A program made the translations under genes and the position numbers. Shown here piece after piece: positions 9,586-20,122 of a stretch of 64,000 nt of DNA. The first letter of the stretch is position 1, and each line of letters starts with the position of its first letter. Source of the stretch: Rana temporaria (taxonomy: Eukaryota > Chordata > Amphibia > Anura > Ranidae); assembly GCF_905171775.1 (NCBI RefSeq), contig NC_053500.1:124598241-124662240 (forward strand), in the 5' to 3' direction. The notes under the pieces were generated by a model, which worked only from the letters and a program-made list of their open reading frames with translations, was not told where the DNA came from and ran no database searches.

Positions 9586-12500
9586 ATTTATTTTTTTTCA
9601 CAATCAAATGGTTTTATTGAGAAAAAGATAGCATAGTTACATGTTGAACGAACTTTTGTAACATGAAAAGATAACAGTTATCTTGTTATAACATAATATT
9701 GACATTGCGCTCATATAAATGAAGAACTATGCATTGTGATAATCATTAATTATAGTTTCGAGTTAGGGAGTGTAAGAACTGATCTTAGAGGAATTACGAG
9801 GTTATGATTTAAAATATAAAGTGAGGAGGGAGAAAGAAGGGGGGGGAGAGGGAGTAGGGTGGGATAAGGAAGAGAGAGATAAATAGGGAAGTGGTATATC
9901 ACATTATAACATGCCTCTCTCATATCTTTGGTATATAAGTTACTTGGAAAGTTGCTAAAACAGCAAAAGAATACAGTTTATGATTTATTTATGGTCACTT
10001 ATATTTCCTATGTATCTGGAGAGATAAGAGTCTGATACTCTTTGGAGTGTATGAATATTAACCAATTTTTCCATGTTTTATTGAAAGCCTGTCCAATTTC
10101 TTTCTTCATTGCTGTGATTTCTTCTAGTCTATAAATGTAATTAACCCTGTCTAGCCAATCTCTGATCGACGGGGTATGTGTTGTTTTCCAGTGCAATGGA
10201 ATGAGAGTCTTGGCAGCAAGCAAAAGGTGTCTGGTTAAAGATTTCTTATATTTGCTTAAGGAGTAAGAATTTATATGGAGTAAACATGCAGCAGCGTTTA
10301 GGTTTATCTCAGTCTCTGTTATATGTTTAATCCAGAGTATGATTTGTGACCAGTAGTCAGAGATTGGTGGGCATTCCCACCATATATGTAGGAAGGTTCC
10401 AATGTCTCTATTGCAGCGCCAACAGAGATCGGTTTCCGTTGGGGTCCACTGTTTGATTTTGTGTGGGGTGTGATACCATTGGGTTAATACTTTGTACGAT
10501 ATCTCCTGGTATCTCGTGCTGATCGAGCATTTATGTGTGAGAATACATGCTCTTTCCCATTGTGTTTCGCTGATTGTAGTGCCTAGGTCTTTCTCCCATC
10601 TTTCTTTATGATGGGCAGAGTCTTTATGTGTGTATTGTTGTAGCCAGGTATAAGCGATGGAAGTGGTTTTCAAGGTCGGTCTCCTATTCAGGCAGATTTT
10701 TTCTAACGGGGATGTGTTTTGAATGAATGCTTCCTTGTGTTTATTGTTCATTAGGAAGTTTTTAAGTTGTAAGTAGAACCAAGGGTTTGGAGAGGAGTTC
10801 CCATATTCTGATTTAAGTGTGTCTAAAGATTTAATTTTACCGTCTGCTATGCAGTGAGAGACTAGGAATTTGGAAGTGTGTTTTGGTATAGGAAAGATTC
10901 TCTGGTTCTGGCCTGGTAAGAAATCAGGGTTGTTGATAATAGGAGTGAGAGGGCCTGGGATGGAAGCTAGTTTGTATCGTGTGGCAATTTGGTGCCATAT
11001 TTTTAAGGTTGTTGACACCATGGGATTTTGTGAGCATCTACGGGACTTAGAATAAATGGTCCATGGGAGGTAGGAGAGGTGGAGGTTGTTATGATTATCT
11101 TCTAGTTTAACCCAGTCCTTATTTTGTTCATGGCAGTGCCAATCTATTACCCTTGTAATATGTGTAGCCTGATAGTATTTTTTAAAGTCCGGTAAGTTTA
11201 TGCCTCCTGCTGGTTTGGGAAGGGATAGTATTCTAAGGCTTAGCCTAGGTTTTTTCTTATTCCAGAGAAAATCCCTCTGTATTTTTTGTAACTTAGTGAA
11301 AAAGTAGTTAGGGATCAAGATCGGCAATGCATTAAAAAAGTACAACAGTCGTGGGAGGATTGTCATCTTGAGAATTGACGCTCTCCCGAACCATGAGAAG
11401 GGTCTAGGTGTCCACTTCCGTAGGTCTTTGGTTATGGCGGTTAGTAGGGGTGTGAAGTTGGCTGAAAATAATGTGTCAATGGAAGATGTTAATTTTATTC
11501 CCAGGTATTTAAGTGTTGTATGTTCCCATTTAAATTTGTGATTACTTTTGAGTAGATTGTAAGTGTCTTGGGGTAAATTGAGGTTTAAGGCTTCAGATTT
11601 AGAGTGATTTACTTTAAAGTTGGTGATGTATCCAAATGTTTTAAATATCTTACTAAGGTTAGGTATAGAGATGTGGGGGCTAGTAACAAAAAAGAGCAGG
11701 TCGTCTGCATAGGCAGCAATTTTGTATTCCCTGTTGTTAATTTTGAAGCCTCTTACATCTGGTGACAAATTTATGGTCCTGATTAGGGGTTCAAGTGAGA
11801 GGATAAAGAGTAATGGCGAGAGGGGGCAGCCTTGTCTCGTGCCGTTCTTAATCTTGATGGTATCGGAAAGGGTGGAGTTAATTTTTATTCGTGCATGAGG
11901 ATTTTGGTACAGTGCTTCTATCCAATTCATCATGTTGTTGCCTAGGCCTATGTGGGAGCAGGTGGACGACATGTAGTCCCACGAGACCCTGTCGAAGGCC
12001 TTCTCCGCATCAGTAGACAGGAGAAGGCCTTTCAGGTTCGATTCTCGGGCTAGGTGGATTAGGTTTAGCGCTTTAGTTATATTATCTCTGGCTTCACGGC
12101 CTGGCATGAAGCCTACTTGTTCTGGGCCAATTATTTTATGGAGCAGGGGTTTGATTCTATTTGATAATATTTTTGCTAGCAATTTGATATCTACATTGAG
12201 TAGAGAGATGGGTCTAAAGTTTGCACAATCTGAATGGTCTTTGTCAGGTTTGGGTACTACTGCTATGTGGGCTTCCAAGAGGGACGTAGAATTATGTTTA
12301 TTCCCGGCCAGATAGTTAAATGCTTTTAATAGTGGTGTGGTTAGTAGTTGTGGGAATGTTTTGTAGTACTGCGAGGTGAATCCATCAGGACCTGGGCTCT
12401 TCCCTGTTTTTAAATCTGCTATTGCTAGTTGCAGCTCTGTGGAAGTTATGGGTTTCTCAAGAATCAGGGTTTCTTCTTTGACAAGGGAGGGGATTTTGCT

Positions 12501-12920
12501 GTCTTTTAGGAATTGTTTAATCGTCTCCTCTCTAGATGTCAACAGGTGTAGTGGTTTGTGTTGTTCTGGAAGATTGTATAGTTTTTCGTAGAAATCGTGG
12601 AAAATTTTTGCTATCTTTTCTGGTGTATGTTCAAGCGTCCCCCTGCGGTCTCGTATAGCGTGGACATGGTTGGCAATTGTGGCATCCTTTAGGGCTCTGG
12701 CAAGCAGTTTTCCACTCTTGTCACCATGTTCGTAGAATATACTTCTCTTAAAGAGAAGAGATTTTTGTGTTTGTAGATTTAGTATCTGTTTCAAGGAATT
12801 TCTAGCGCGGATGAGGTCTTCCTCAACCTTGACCCCTTTAATGTACTGCACAAATCGAAATGTTTCATAACCTATAGAAAACGGTTCACCCATGAGCTTG
12901 GAAAATGGCGATGGAGCACC
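9586..12920 (-). mobile_element. 5'-truncated L1-type LINE in emilin3 intron 2
   Basis: The minus strand carries a 5'-truncated ORF2 (10008-12893), a ~420-bp 3' tail region and a short A-rich end (plus strand poly-T at 9586-9598) that abuts the family I MITE. ORF1 and the endonuclease part of ORF2 are missing, as expected from incomplete reverse transcription. No convincing target-site duplication was found. It lies in the same sense as emilin3. Confidence 0.8.
10008..12893 (-). CDS. L1 ORF2 protein, reverse transcriptase part, N-terminus missing
   Basis: 961 codons without a stop. By residue: linker and coiled region 1-140; RT fingers with SPGPDGF at 167-172; FRPISLLN at 227-234; AEKAFDRV at 297-303, which holds one catalytic-type Asp; GTRQGCPLSPLLF at 351-363; and the YADDLLFF active-site box at 395-402. 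A C-terminal CX2CX8HX4C knuckle (LCWRCNRD to IWWECP) sits near residues 825-850. Full-length L1 ORF2 proteins are usually over 1200 residues; the missing part is the APE endonuclease. The listed start is only the first usable codon after the truncation. With no upstream promoter it is probably not expressed as an active element, but the open frame suggests a young insertion. Not a host gene. Confidence 0.85.
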   Translation of the reverse strand: MGEPFSIGYETFRFVQYIKGVKVEEDLIRARNSLKQILNLQTQKSLLFKRSIFYEHGDKSGKLLARALKDATIANHVHAIRDRRGTLEHTPEKIAKIFHDFYEKLYNLPEQHKPLHLLTSREETIKQFLKDSKIPSLVKEETLILEKPITSTELQLAIADLKTGKSPGPDGFTSQYYKTFPQLLTTPLLKAFNYLAGNKHNSTSLLEAHIAVVPKPDKDHSDCANFRPISLLNVDIKLLAKILSNRIKPLLHKIIGPEQVGFMPGREARDNITKALNLIHLARESNLKGLLLSTDAEKAFDRVSWDYMSSTCSHIGLGNNMMNWIEALYQNPHARIKINSTLSDTIKIKNGTRQGCPLSPLLFILSLEPLIRTINLSPDVRGFKINNREYKIAAYADDLLFFVTSPHISIPNLSKIFKTFGYITNFKVNHSKSEALNLNLPQDTYNLLKSNHKFKWEHTTLKYLGIKLTSSIDTLFSANFTPLLTAITKDLRKWTPRPFSWFGRASILKMTILPRLLYFFNALPILIPNYFFTKLQKIQRDFLWNKKKPRLSLRILSLPKPAGGINLPDFKKYYQATHITRVIDWHCHEQNKDWVKLEDNHNNLHLSYLPWTIYSKSRRCSQNPMVSTTLKIWHQIATRYKLASIPGPLTPIINNPDFLPGQNQRIFPIPKHTSKFLVSHCIADGKIKSLDTLKSEYGNSSPNPWFYLQLKNFLMNNKHKEAFIQNTSPLEKICLNRRPTLKTTSIAYTWLQQYTHKDSAHHKERWEKDLGTTISETQWERACILTHKCSISTRYQEISYKVLTQWYHTPHKIKQWTPTETDLCWRCNRDIGTFLHIWWECPPISDYWSQIILWIKHITETEINLNAAACLLHINSYSLSKYKKSLTRHLLLAAKTLIPLHWKTTHTPSIRDWLDRVNYIYRLEEITAMKKEIGQAFNKTWKNWLIFIHSKEYQTLISPDT

Positions 12921-12928
12921 TCTACAGC

Positions 12929-13202
12929 CAGGGGCGGACTGACCATTGAGTCACTCGAGCACTGCCCGAGGGCCCCATGCCACTAGGGGGCCACTAGAGG
13001 GTTGCCAGGCTCAGTAAAACCAGGGACAGTATGTAAAAATCTATGTTTTTTTTCTACATTTGTCCCTGATATGTCCGAAACCGACATGCTTTTGATGTGC
13101 CCCGCCTCTGCACTGCCTCCTGGCGTGGTGGCCCTCTGTAAGCCCGGGGGCCCCATAATCTTCTATTGCCCGGGGGCCCCATGAGTTGTCAGTCCGCCCC
13201 TG
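12929..13202. mobile_element. hAT-type MITE family J, copy 1
   Basis: Ends CAGGGGCGGACTGAC and GTCAGTCCGCCCCTG are flanked by a perfect 8-bp duplication TCTACAGC (12921-12928 and 13203-13210), diagnostic of hAT transposition. Inside is CCACTAGGGGGC (12980-12991), the core of a CTCF-type site. A second copy is at 25304. Confidence 0.9.
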
Positions 13203-13280
13203 TCTACAGCTTTCCATGGTACATACATTTGTACATTATTCACAGAAGAATATCCAACAGTGTTAGTATATTGCACTTAC

Positions 13281-13403
13281 ACAACAGTTCCTGGGCATTT
13301 GGGTCCCCAACTGCACTTGAGGTACTCAGCCTTGACATACGGTTCTGTGCCGTCCTGCTGTGTGCAGGTCACGTTCTTCTCCACCACATAGACACAGTAG
13401 TTT
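13281..13403 (-). CDS. emilin3: emilin3 exon 2 (first half of EMI domain)
   Basis: Acceptor TTTCTCCTGCAG precedes 13403 and donor GT|GTAAGT follows 13281. The 123-nt exon enters with one base completing R62 and leaves with two bases of V103. It encodes residues 63-102: NYCVYVVEKNVTC, then TEPYVKAEYLKCSWGPKCPG. Cysteines 65, 75, 92 and 98 are the first four of the EMI domain, and N72-V-T is an N-glycosylation sequon. Phase matches exons 1 and 3 exactly, which strongly supports a real gene. As in EMILIN3 of other vertebrates (from memory of the family), the KAEY and WGPKCPGTV words are present. Confidence 0.88.
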
Positions 13404-14015
13404 CTGCAGGAGAAAGCCGGGGTGTGGAGACAGTTGGGGAATGAAAGGGTGGGGGAAAGAGGATAGCAAGAAGGGACATGAGAGGGGGGGGGGGGGGGAG
13501 ATGGAACAGAAAAGCATTAGCTGAATATAAAGCGAATATCTCCAGTAATAAAACATCCATGTAATTTACACAAGGGATTTGGTGACATACCACTGGCCTT
13601 GTTCCATAAAGGAATAGCAGACAATGCAGGAAGGGCGGTAACTTAGGCAACCTATTTACCTTTTAACGGTAAACTGGAATCTGTTAAACGCTATCGGCTA
13701 CTGCACCTTCCACATAGTCTCTGAACCTTGCCCTGGTTTACTGTCTGAAGGCAATTGTGATACTCTCTTATGTGTACCTGTCCCTGATTTGGAGCAATGT
13801 CCCTCTGTCCCTCATTCTTCCTCATTTGTCCCTCGTTTTGGTCTGATCTAACTAATTTAATTGTTTATAAAATGCACTTTTTATCTATCAAAAAGTTTTT
13901 CCCAGAGCTAAACCATTCATCTGATTTCTAAATTGCTGCATTTGTAAATTCCAAAAGCCAATATAAAGGAATAGTAGTGGTAAAAAAAAAAGCACTTGTG
14001 GGTTTAACCAATCGT
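13404..14015. other. emilin3 intron 1, part next to exon 2; no repeat recognised
   Basis: Includes a polypyrimidine-rich stretch upstream of the exon 2 acceptor (read on the minus strand) and a poly-G run at 13485-13498. No gene or element ends were seen. Confidence 0.5.
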
Positions 14016-14758
14016 GGGGTAGATTCAGAAAGATGCGCGCATCTTTCTGCGGGCGTATCGTATCTCCGATAGGTTACGCCGCTGTAACTTTGGGCGCAAG
14101 TTCTGTATTCAGAAAGAACTTGCGCCCTTAGTTACGGCGGCGTAACATATGTGTGGCGGCGTAAGCCCGCCTAATTCAAATGGGGATGTTGGGGCGTGTT
14201 TTATTTAAATTTTACTTGACCCTGCGTTTTTCACGTTTTTTTTTGAACGGCGCATGCGCCGTCCGTAAAATATCCCAGTGTGCATTGCTCCTAATTACGC
14301 CGCAAGGACGTATTGGATTCGACGTGAACGTAAATGACGTACAGCCGTATTCGCGAATGACTTACGCAAACAACGTAAACATTTCAAAACTCGGCGCGGG
14401 AACGACGGCCATACTTAACATTAGCTACGCCTCATATAGCAGGGGTAACTGTACGCCGAAAAAAGCCTAACGCAAACGTAGTAAAAAAATGCGCCAGCCG
14501 GACGAACGTTTCTGAATCGGTGTATCTAGCTCATTTGCATATTCCTCACGTAAATCTATGGAAGCGCCACCTAGCGGCCAGCGTAAATATGCAGCCTAAG
14601 ATACGACGGTGTAAAACACTTACGCCGGTCGGATCTTAAGGAAAATCTATGCGTAACTGATTCTATGAATCAGGCGCATAGATACGACCGTCCGGACTCA
14701 GAGATACGACGGCGTATCTGGAGATACGCCGTCATATCTTCTATCTGAATCTACCCCC
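14016..14758. mobile_element. Family E MITE, copy 4
   Basis: Ends GGGGTAGATTCAGAA and CTGAATCTACCCC. It keeps an exact octamer ATTTGCAT at 14533-14540 and an exact CTCF-type 15-mer 23 bp further on. An additional palindrome (gatacgacggcgtatc / gatacgccgtcatatc) sits at the right end. Confidence 0.85.
14563..14577 (-). promoter_or_regulatory. CTCF-type consensus site in family E copy 4
   Basis: The minus strand reads CCGCTAGGTGGCGCT, 15/15 match to CCRSYAGRKGGCRSY. It lies in emilin3 intron 1. Function is inferred. Confidence 0.5.
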
Positions 14759-14892
14759 TTGTTTTTTGCACAATTCTCCTTTAAGGGGGCGTGGCAAGGG
14801 GTGTGTCCTTTGCCTGCATACTTTTGCTGATAGGTGTCCCTCATTCCCATCTCAAAAAGTTGGGAGGTATGGGTAACCCACTGACCTCAGAC

Positions 14893-15054
14893 AAAGTGGA
14901 TTTACTACAAATGGGGAGTCCAAAATCTGGTGCAGCTCTGCATAGAAACCAATCAGCTTCCACATTTTTTTTGTTGTCAAAACTGAACAAGTTGAAGTTA
15001 GAAGCTGATTGGCTACCATGCACAGCTGCACCAGATTTAGTAAATCAACCCCAA
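14893..15054. mobile_element. Palindromic MITE family M ('tttagtaaatcaacc')
   Basis: 'tggatttacta', 'tctggtgcagctctgcat' and 'aaccaatcagcttc' on the left are answered by complementary words on the right (gaagctgattggct, atgcacagctgcaccaga, tttagtaaatcaaccc). It is a short hairpin element with no coding content. Confidence 0.7.
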
Positions 15055-15070
15055 AGGCTTTACTGACCCA

Positions 15071-15774
15071 GGCCTAGATTCAGGTACGGCCGCTCTACGT
15101 TGTGCGGGCGTAGCGTATCGTATTTACGCTACGCCGACGCAACTTAGAGAGGCAAGTGCTGTATTCACAAAGCACTTGCATCCTAAGTTACGGCGGAGTA
15201 GCGTAAATGGGCCGGCGTAAACGCGCGTAATTCAAAGTAGGCTGGTAGGGGGCGTGTTGTATTTAAATGAGGCTTGACCCCATGTAGATGCATGGCCGAA
15301 CGAACGGCGCATGCGAGCGCATGCTCAGTATCACGTCGTATTTACGCCCAAAGATACGTCGGCTCAATCCCTGTGACGTGAACGTAATTTACGCACAGCC
15401 CTATTCGCGTACGACTTACACAAACAACGTAAAAAGATACGCTTGTTCCGACGTCCATACTTTGCATGGGCTGCGCCACCTAGAGATTTGCTTTATCTTT
15501 ACGCCGGCGTATGTCTTACGTAAACGGCGTAACTAATTGCAACGGGCGTACGTACGTTCGTGAATCGGCGTATCTTGCTCATTTACATATTCAACGCGGA
15601 ATTCATGGAAGCGCCACCTAGCGGCCAGCGTAATTATTGCAACCCAAGATACGACAGCATAGGAGACTTACGCCGCTCGTATCTTGGCTAAATCTATGCG
15701 TAACTGATTCTATGAATCAGGCGCATAGATACGACGGCGGCCATTCGGACTGTAAGTCTTTGTGAATCTGGGCC
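15071..15774. mobile_element. Family E MITE, copy 5
   Basis: Ends GGCCTAGATTCAG and TGTGAATCTGGGCC. The octamer is changed to ATTTACAT (15581-15588), while the CTCF-type 15-mer at 15610-15624 is exact. Confidence 0.85.
15610..15624 (-). promoter_or_regulatory. CTCF-type consensus site in family E copy 5
   Basis: The minus strand reads CCGCTAGGTGGCGCT, 15/15 match to the consensus. Function is inferred. Confidence 0.5.
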
Positions 15775-15954
15775 CAAATGTACAATCGAGAGGTGGGCAG
15801 GATGAAGTGACAACTTTTAAGACCAGACTTTCTCAACCTTTTTACCCCAGAGGAACTCTTGAAATTGCATTCAAGTTTCTGGGAACCCCATGTAATATTT
15901 AATTGTTGGGGCTAATGGGAAGGAAGCTCTTACATTGATGGCTACTGGGAGGAA

Positions 15955-16323
15955 TAGGGCCCCAATGTTGGTATCAGTGGAGAGAATAGTGCCCCCATCA
16001 TTTGTATTAGTGGGAAGAATAGAGCCCCATCATTGATATTTTGGGGAGAAATAGTGCACCATCGTTAGTGTAGGTGGGAATAATACTGCCCCATCATTGG
16101 TTTCAGTGGAAGCAATACTGCCCCATCGTTGGTGTCATTGGAAGGAATAGTGCCCCATAATTGGTTCAGTGGAAGGAATAGTGCCCTATAATTGGTGTCA
16201 GTGGAAGGAATACTACCCTATAATTGGTGTCAGTGGAAGGAATAGTGCCCCATAATTGGTGTCAGTGGAAGGAATAGTGCCCTATAATTGGTGTCTGTGG
16301 CAGGAATTATGCCGTACTGTAAA
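15955..16323. repeat. 32-bp minisatellite, left part
   Basis: Units of about 32 bp built on 'ggtgtcagtggaaggaatag' and 'tgccccataatt', increasingly regular to the right. The array resumes at 16695-16745 after a family B insertion. Upstream (15800-15950) is an old 'ttctcaacctttttacccc' repeat. Confidence 0.8.
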
Positions 16324-16694
16324 GCCCTGTACACACGATCGGATATCTGATGGAATCTAATCCGATGGATTTTTTCGTCGGATATCCGATAAAGCTGACT
16401 TTCATCAGTCTTGCCTACACACCATCGGTCAAAAATCCGACCGTGTCCAAACGCGGTGACTTAAAACACTACGACGTGCTGAGAAAAATTAAGTTCAATG
16501 CTTCCGAGCATGCTTCGACTTGATTCTGAGCATGCGTGGATTTTTAACCGATGGACTTCCACACAGACGATCGTTTTTTTATACATAGGAAAATTTTAAA
16601 ACATGTTCTATTTTTTTTCACCCGATCGGTTTGCCCGATGAAAACGGTCCATCGGTGCGTTTTCATCAGACAAACCGATTGTGTGTGCAGGGCT
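16324..16694. mobile_element. MITE family B, copy 2, inside the 32-bp minisatellite
   Basis: Ends GCCCTGTACACACGATC and complement-like GATTGTGTGTGCAGGGC. Core words shared with other B copies include 'gataaagctgac', 'acgcggtgacttaaaacac' and 'ttgattctgagcatgcgtgg'. Array sequence continues on both sides, so the MITE is the later arrival. Confidence 0.8.
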
Positions 16695-16789
16695 TTAGTG
16701 TCAGTGAGAGGAATAGTGCTTTGTATTGGTGGGAGGAATAGTACCCCAAGGGCCAGATAATCTGCAGTTTGGAGACCACAGCTCTAGAT

Positions 16790-16971
16790 CAGTGTTTTTC
16801 AACTCCAGTCCTCAAGGCACACCAACAGGTCATGTTTTCAGGCTTTCCATTATTTTGAACAGGTGATTTGATCAGTTTCACTGCCGTAATCACCACAGTT
16901 GTTTCATCTAAAGGAAATCCTGAAAACATGACCTGTTGGTGTGCCTTGAGGACTGGAGTTGAAAAACACTG
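16790..16971. mobile_element. hAT-type palindromic MITE (family O)
   Basis: Ends CAGTGTTTTTCAACTCCAG and its complement, with arms complementary for ~70 bp ('tcctcaaggcacaccaacag'). Flanked by the perfect 8-bp duplication CTCTAGAT (16782-16789 and 16972-16979). Confidence 0.9.
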
Positions 16972-16979
16972 CTCTAGAT

Positions 16980-17304
16980 AATATCAGTATCTGCATAATA
17001 GAGGGCTCAGTGTTCAGTATTAATAGTCAGTTGACAGTTGATATTGTTGAAGGTCAGAACAGGTTCAAACCAACACGTGTGTAGTAAAGCAAGCATTTAG
17101 GATGCCAGTACATACCTCCAATTTTACTGGCTGGCCATCCAGAGAATAGGCATGTCCCACTCGTATGCCTCAACAACGTATCAAGAGTTGCAGTCATTCT
17201 TGGGGTTTGTTGGGCATACCTATGCTTCTACTTTAAGGGAAGACAATTGTTTCGCAATTTGGCGGCCTCTGGGGGGTCCAATGTAAGAGCAGCCAGTAGA
17301 ATCA
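16980..17304. other. No gene seen; intron 1 unique sequence
   Basis: No repeat ends or coding pattern recognised. Confidence 0.45.
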
Positions 17305-17573
17305 GGCCTCGTACACGCGACCAGTTTCCTCGGCAAAAACCAGCAAGAAACTTGCTGGGAGATATTTTTTTGCCGAGGAAACTGGTCGTGTGTACATTTT
17401 CGTCGAGAAAACTGTCGAGAAACTCAACAAGCCAAAAAGAGAGCAAGTTCTCTATTTTCTCGACGGGAATGGAGAAACTTGCCTTGTCGAGTTCCTCGAC
17501 AGCCTAACAAGGAACTCGACGAGCAAAACGATGTGTTTCGCCCGTCGAGTTCCTCGGTCGTGTGTACGAGGCT
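17305..17573. mobile_element. MITE family A, copy 3
   Basis: GGCCTCGTACACGCGACC to GGTCGTGTGTACGAGGC, inverted relative to copy 1. It abuts the TTAA of the following family H element, so its right-hand target duplication cannot be read. Confidence 0.8.
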
Positions 17574-17576
17574 TAA

Positions 17577-18091
17577 AGCGGGAGTTCACCCAATTAGTTA
17601 TTTTTTTCTCTTTTCCCCTTAGATTCCTGCTCGTTTTCTCTAGGGGAATCGGCTAGTTGTTTTAAAATATGATCCGTACTTACCGTTTACGAGATGCATC
17701 TTCTCCGTCGCTTCCGGGTATGGGTCTTCGGGAGCGGGCGTTCCTTCTTGATTGACAGTCTTCCGAGAGGCTTCCGACGGTCGCATCCATCGCGTCACTC
17801 GTAGCCGAAAGAAGCCGAACGTCGGTGCGGCTCTATACTGCGCCTGCACACCGACGTTTGGCTTCTTTCGGAAAATCGTGACGCGATGGATGCGACCGTC
17901 GGAAGCCTCTCGGAAGACTGTCAATCAAGAAGGAACGTCCAGTCCTGCAGCCCATACCCGGAAGCGGCGGAGAAGATGCATCTCGTAAACGGTAAGTACG
18001 GATCATATTTTAAAACAACTAGCCGATTCCCCTAGACAAAATGAGCAGGAATCTAAGGGGAAAATGTGTTCTCTATGGGTGAACCTCCGCT
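17577..18091. mobile_element. Palindromic MITE family H, copy 2 (TTAA-flanked)
   Basis: TTAA at 17573-17576 and 18092-18095; ends AGCGGGAGTTCACCC and GGTGAACCTCCGCT. Long complementary arms contain 'cttccgagaggcttccgacg'. Outward donors: ACTTACC at 17678-17684 and GGTAAGT at 17991-17997. Confidence 0.85.
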
Positions 18092-18095
18092 TTAA

Positions 18096-19453
18096 GAGGT
18101 ATGTGCCAACAATTTATGGTATACAGGTCTACTATGCATACTTGGTTTCTGCTCTCAGGTCTGTTTGAAAGGCTTTCATTTAGCATAAAAATTATAATGA
18201 TGATGTAACCTATAGCAACTAGATCAAAGTAGTCTACTCAATAATATGAGATTTCTGGTGGTGGGTTGCTATGGGTTACTGCACATTCCTCCTTGCCCTA
18301 TTAAACCCGCGCCTCTATACCAACAGCAGAGCCTCATGTCGTGTGATAGATTCTGTCAACAACAGAAACAATTTTGCTTCATTATTCCAGGCAAACCGCC
18401 AGAGACAAGCACAGGCAAGGGAACCCGGTCCAAGACTAATTCTAATAGCTCTGTATAACGATGTTCTATATTGTTCCACTAATTATTCACACGCTCCTCG
18501 TATAAAATGAATGTATAGAATTCATGGCCCAACACATATTCTGAAGTGAGTAATGAAGATCTCCTACACTGATAATCATTATGTACGGAAACACAAAGAC
18601 GCACTGTTATACTACAAGTTCCAGCATGCTTCCCCAATTCTTCTCTAACAGAAAATATACATCTACAGACTGCCTACCTGTGCACTGTACAATGGGGAAT
18701 AGGCATTACAAAGATATAAAGGAATTCATTGTCAGCTCATCTGAGCGGGATTCCAATTCTTGTTCTCTCTTGTGTCCGTTTTGTTATTCTTTTATGTTTT
18801 AATACCCTTTGAATAAGGCACAGCAAAACTAAAAAAAGGCCTGTGATGTCTTTAGTATTAGTAACATGCATTAGACATATGGGTGTAAAGTATAATGAGT
18901 AATTCAGTACTAAGGATGATGTGAGAGCGCAGTAAGCAACAGCAACCAATCGGACTCTATCATCTTAAATAGCCAAAAACAAATGATAACTGCCGATTGG
19001 TCGCTTTGGATTATGGCACTTTGCTCTTTACTTTGATACAAAAAAAAAATGAATCACTCTAGCAGCCAATCATATCCATTAGGATTGTGAATAGGCAGGA
19101 TAATAAAATAGACATCGTGTTAGTGTATGCAGGCACGGGCTGAGACTTTTCTTTGTGCTCCACATATTTCTCCTTGGCACGAAAATGTCCAATATATACA
19201 TGGGCAGCTTAATGGCACTTGGATCAAACAACCAAATTCCATAGTGGTTGGGTACATGACTCTGGACAGTGCCATGGGATATGTTGGCAATCTACGGATC
19301 CATAATTACGCAAGTGCTTCACCAATCGATTACAGACCTGGGGTAGACCTTATCAAAGCACGGGCTTCTTTCTCCGAATACATTTGTGGTCAGAAGGAAA
19401 AATCCCACACTTATGGATAACTAAAAAGTTAATTGTTGTCAGGGTTACATATC
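18096..19453. other. No gene seen; longest repeat-poor part of emilin3 intron 1
   Basis: About 1.36 kb without recognised element ends. Frames such as 18246-18458 show no domain. It could hold conserved noncoding sequence; this needs an alignment to decide. Confidence 0.5.
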
Positions 19454-19456
19454 TGA

Positions 19457-19717
19457 AGCCTCGTACACACGACCGAGAAACTCGACGGGCGAAACACATC
19501 GTTTTCCTCGTCGAGTTCCTTGTTAGGCTGTCGAGGAACTCTGCGAGCCAATTTTCTCCATTCCCGTCAAAGAAAAAGAGAACATGCTCTCTTTTTGGCT
19601 CGTCTCGACAGTTTCCTCGACGAAAATGTACACACGACCGGTTTCCTCGGCAAAAAAATATCTCCCAGCAAGTTTCTTGCTGGTTTTGCCGAGAAACTTG
19701 GTCGTGTGTACGAGGCC
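19457..19717. mobile_element. MITE family A, copy 4
   Basis: AGCCTCGTACACACGACC to GGTCGTGTGTACGAGGC, flanked by TGA (19454-19456, 19718-19720). The internal order is the same as copy 1. Confidence 0.85.
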
Positions 19718-19937
19718 TGAGAGGCAGAAAATGCTTGCTGCTTAAGGAACCCCTAGTAACCTCTGGAGGAAACCTAGAGTTCCACAAAACCCTCAATGAC
19801 AACGGCTAGTATACCCAGTATGTCCGATCAAGGCGTTAAAGTTTATTTTACGCAGCAAACATATCTAAAATAGTAAACTACAGTACGGTATGTTACTTCT
19901 CGTAACCACAGTCCATCAAACATCCCACCAGGCTTAC

Positions 19938-20122
19938 CTGTGCTTGGTGATGGGTTTGCCATAGGTCTGGGGATGAGAACCCGATTGATACAGGCTGTGA
20001 ATGAACCTTCCCGTAGAAGGAGGTGGGAAATATGTCCCTTTGGCATCGGCTGGGCACAGTAGCCCGCCAAACCACGCAAAGAGGGAAACTAAAAGCAAAA
20101 TCCTGAGCATCCTATCTTGCAT
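19938..20122 (-). CDS. emilin3: emilin3 exon 1 (start, signal peptide, N-terminus)
   Basis: ATG at 20122 opens 61 codons plus two bases before donor AG|GTAAGCC. Residues 6-23 (LRILLLVSLFAWFGGLLC) form the hydrophobic core of a signal peptide with a plausible cleavage after A27 (PADA|K). The mature start is KGTYFPPPSTGRF, and residues 39-61 end with PITKH; R62 is completed by exon 2. A second in-frame ATG at 20110 would also leave most of the signal peptide. The first ATG was chosen because it is the first true ATG in this frame after upstream non-ATG codons. The protein should be secreted to the extracellular matrix. Conservation is low here, as expected for this region, so the gene identity rests on exons 2 and 3. 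Confidence 0.78.

Larger units (their letters stand above)
6281..13280 (-). other. emilin3: emilin3 intron 2
   Basis: About 7 kb between exons 2 and 3, bounded by GTAAGT (13275-13280) and TTACAG (6281-6286). It is filled with MITEs H, E, L and I, an L1 insertion and a hAT element. Only 6281-6668, 7133-7291 and 13211-13280 look free of recognised repeats. Confidence 0.75.
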
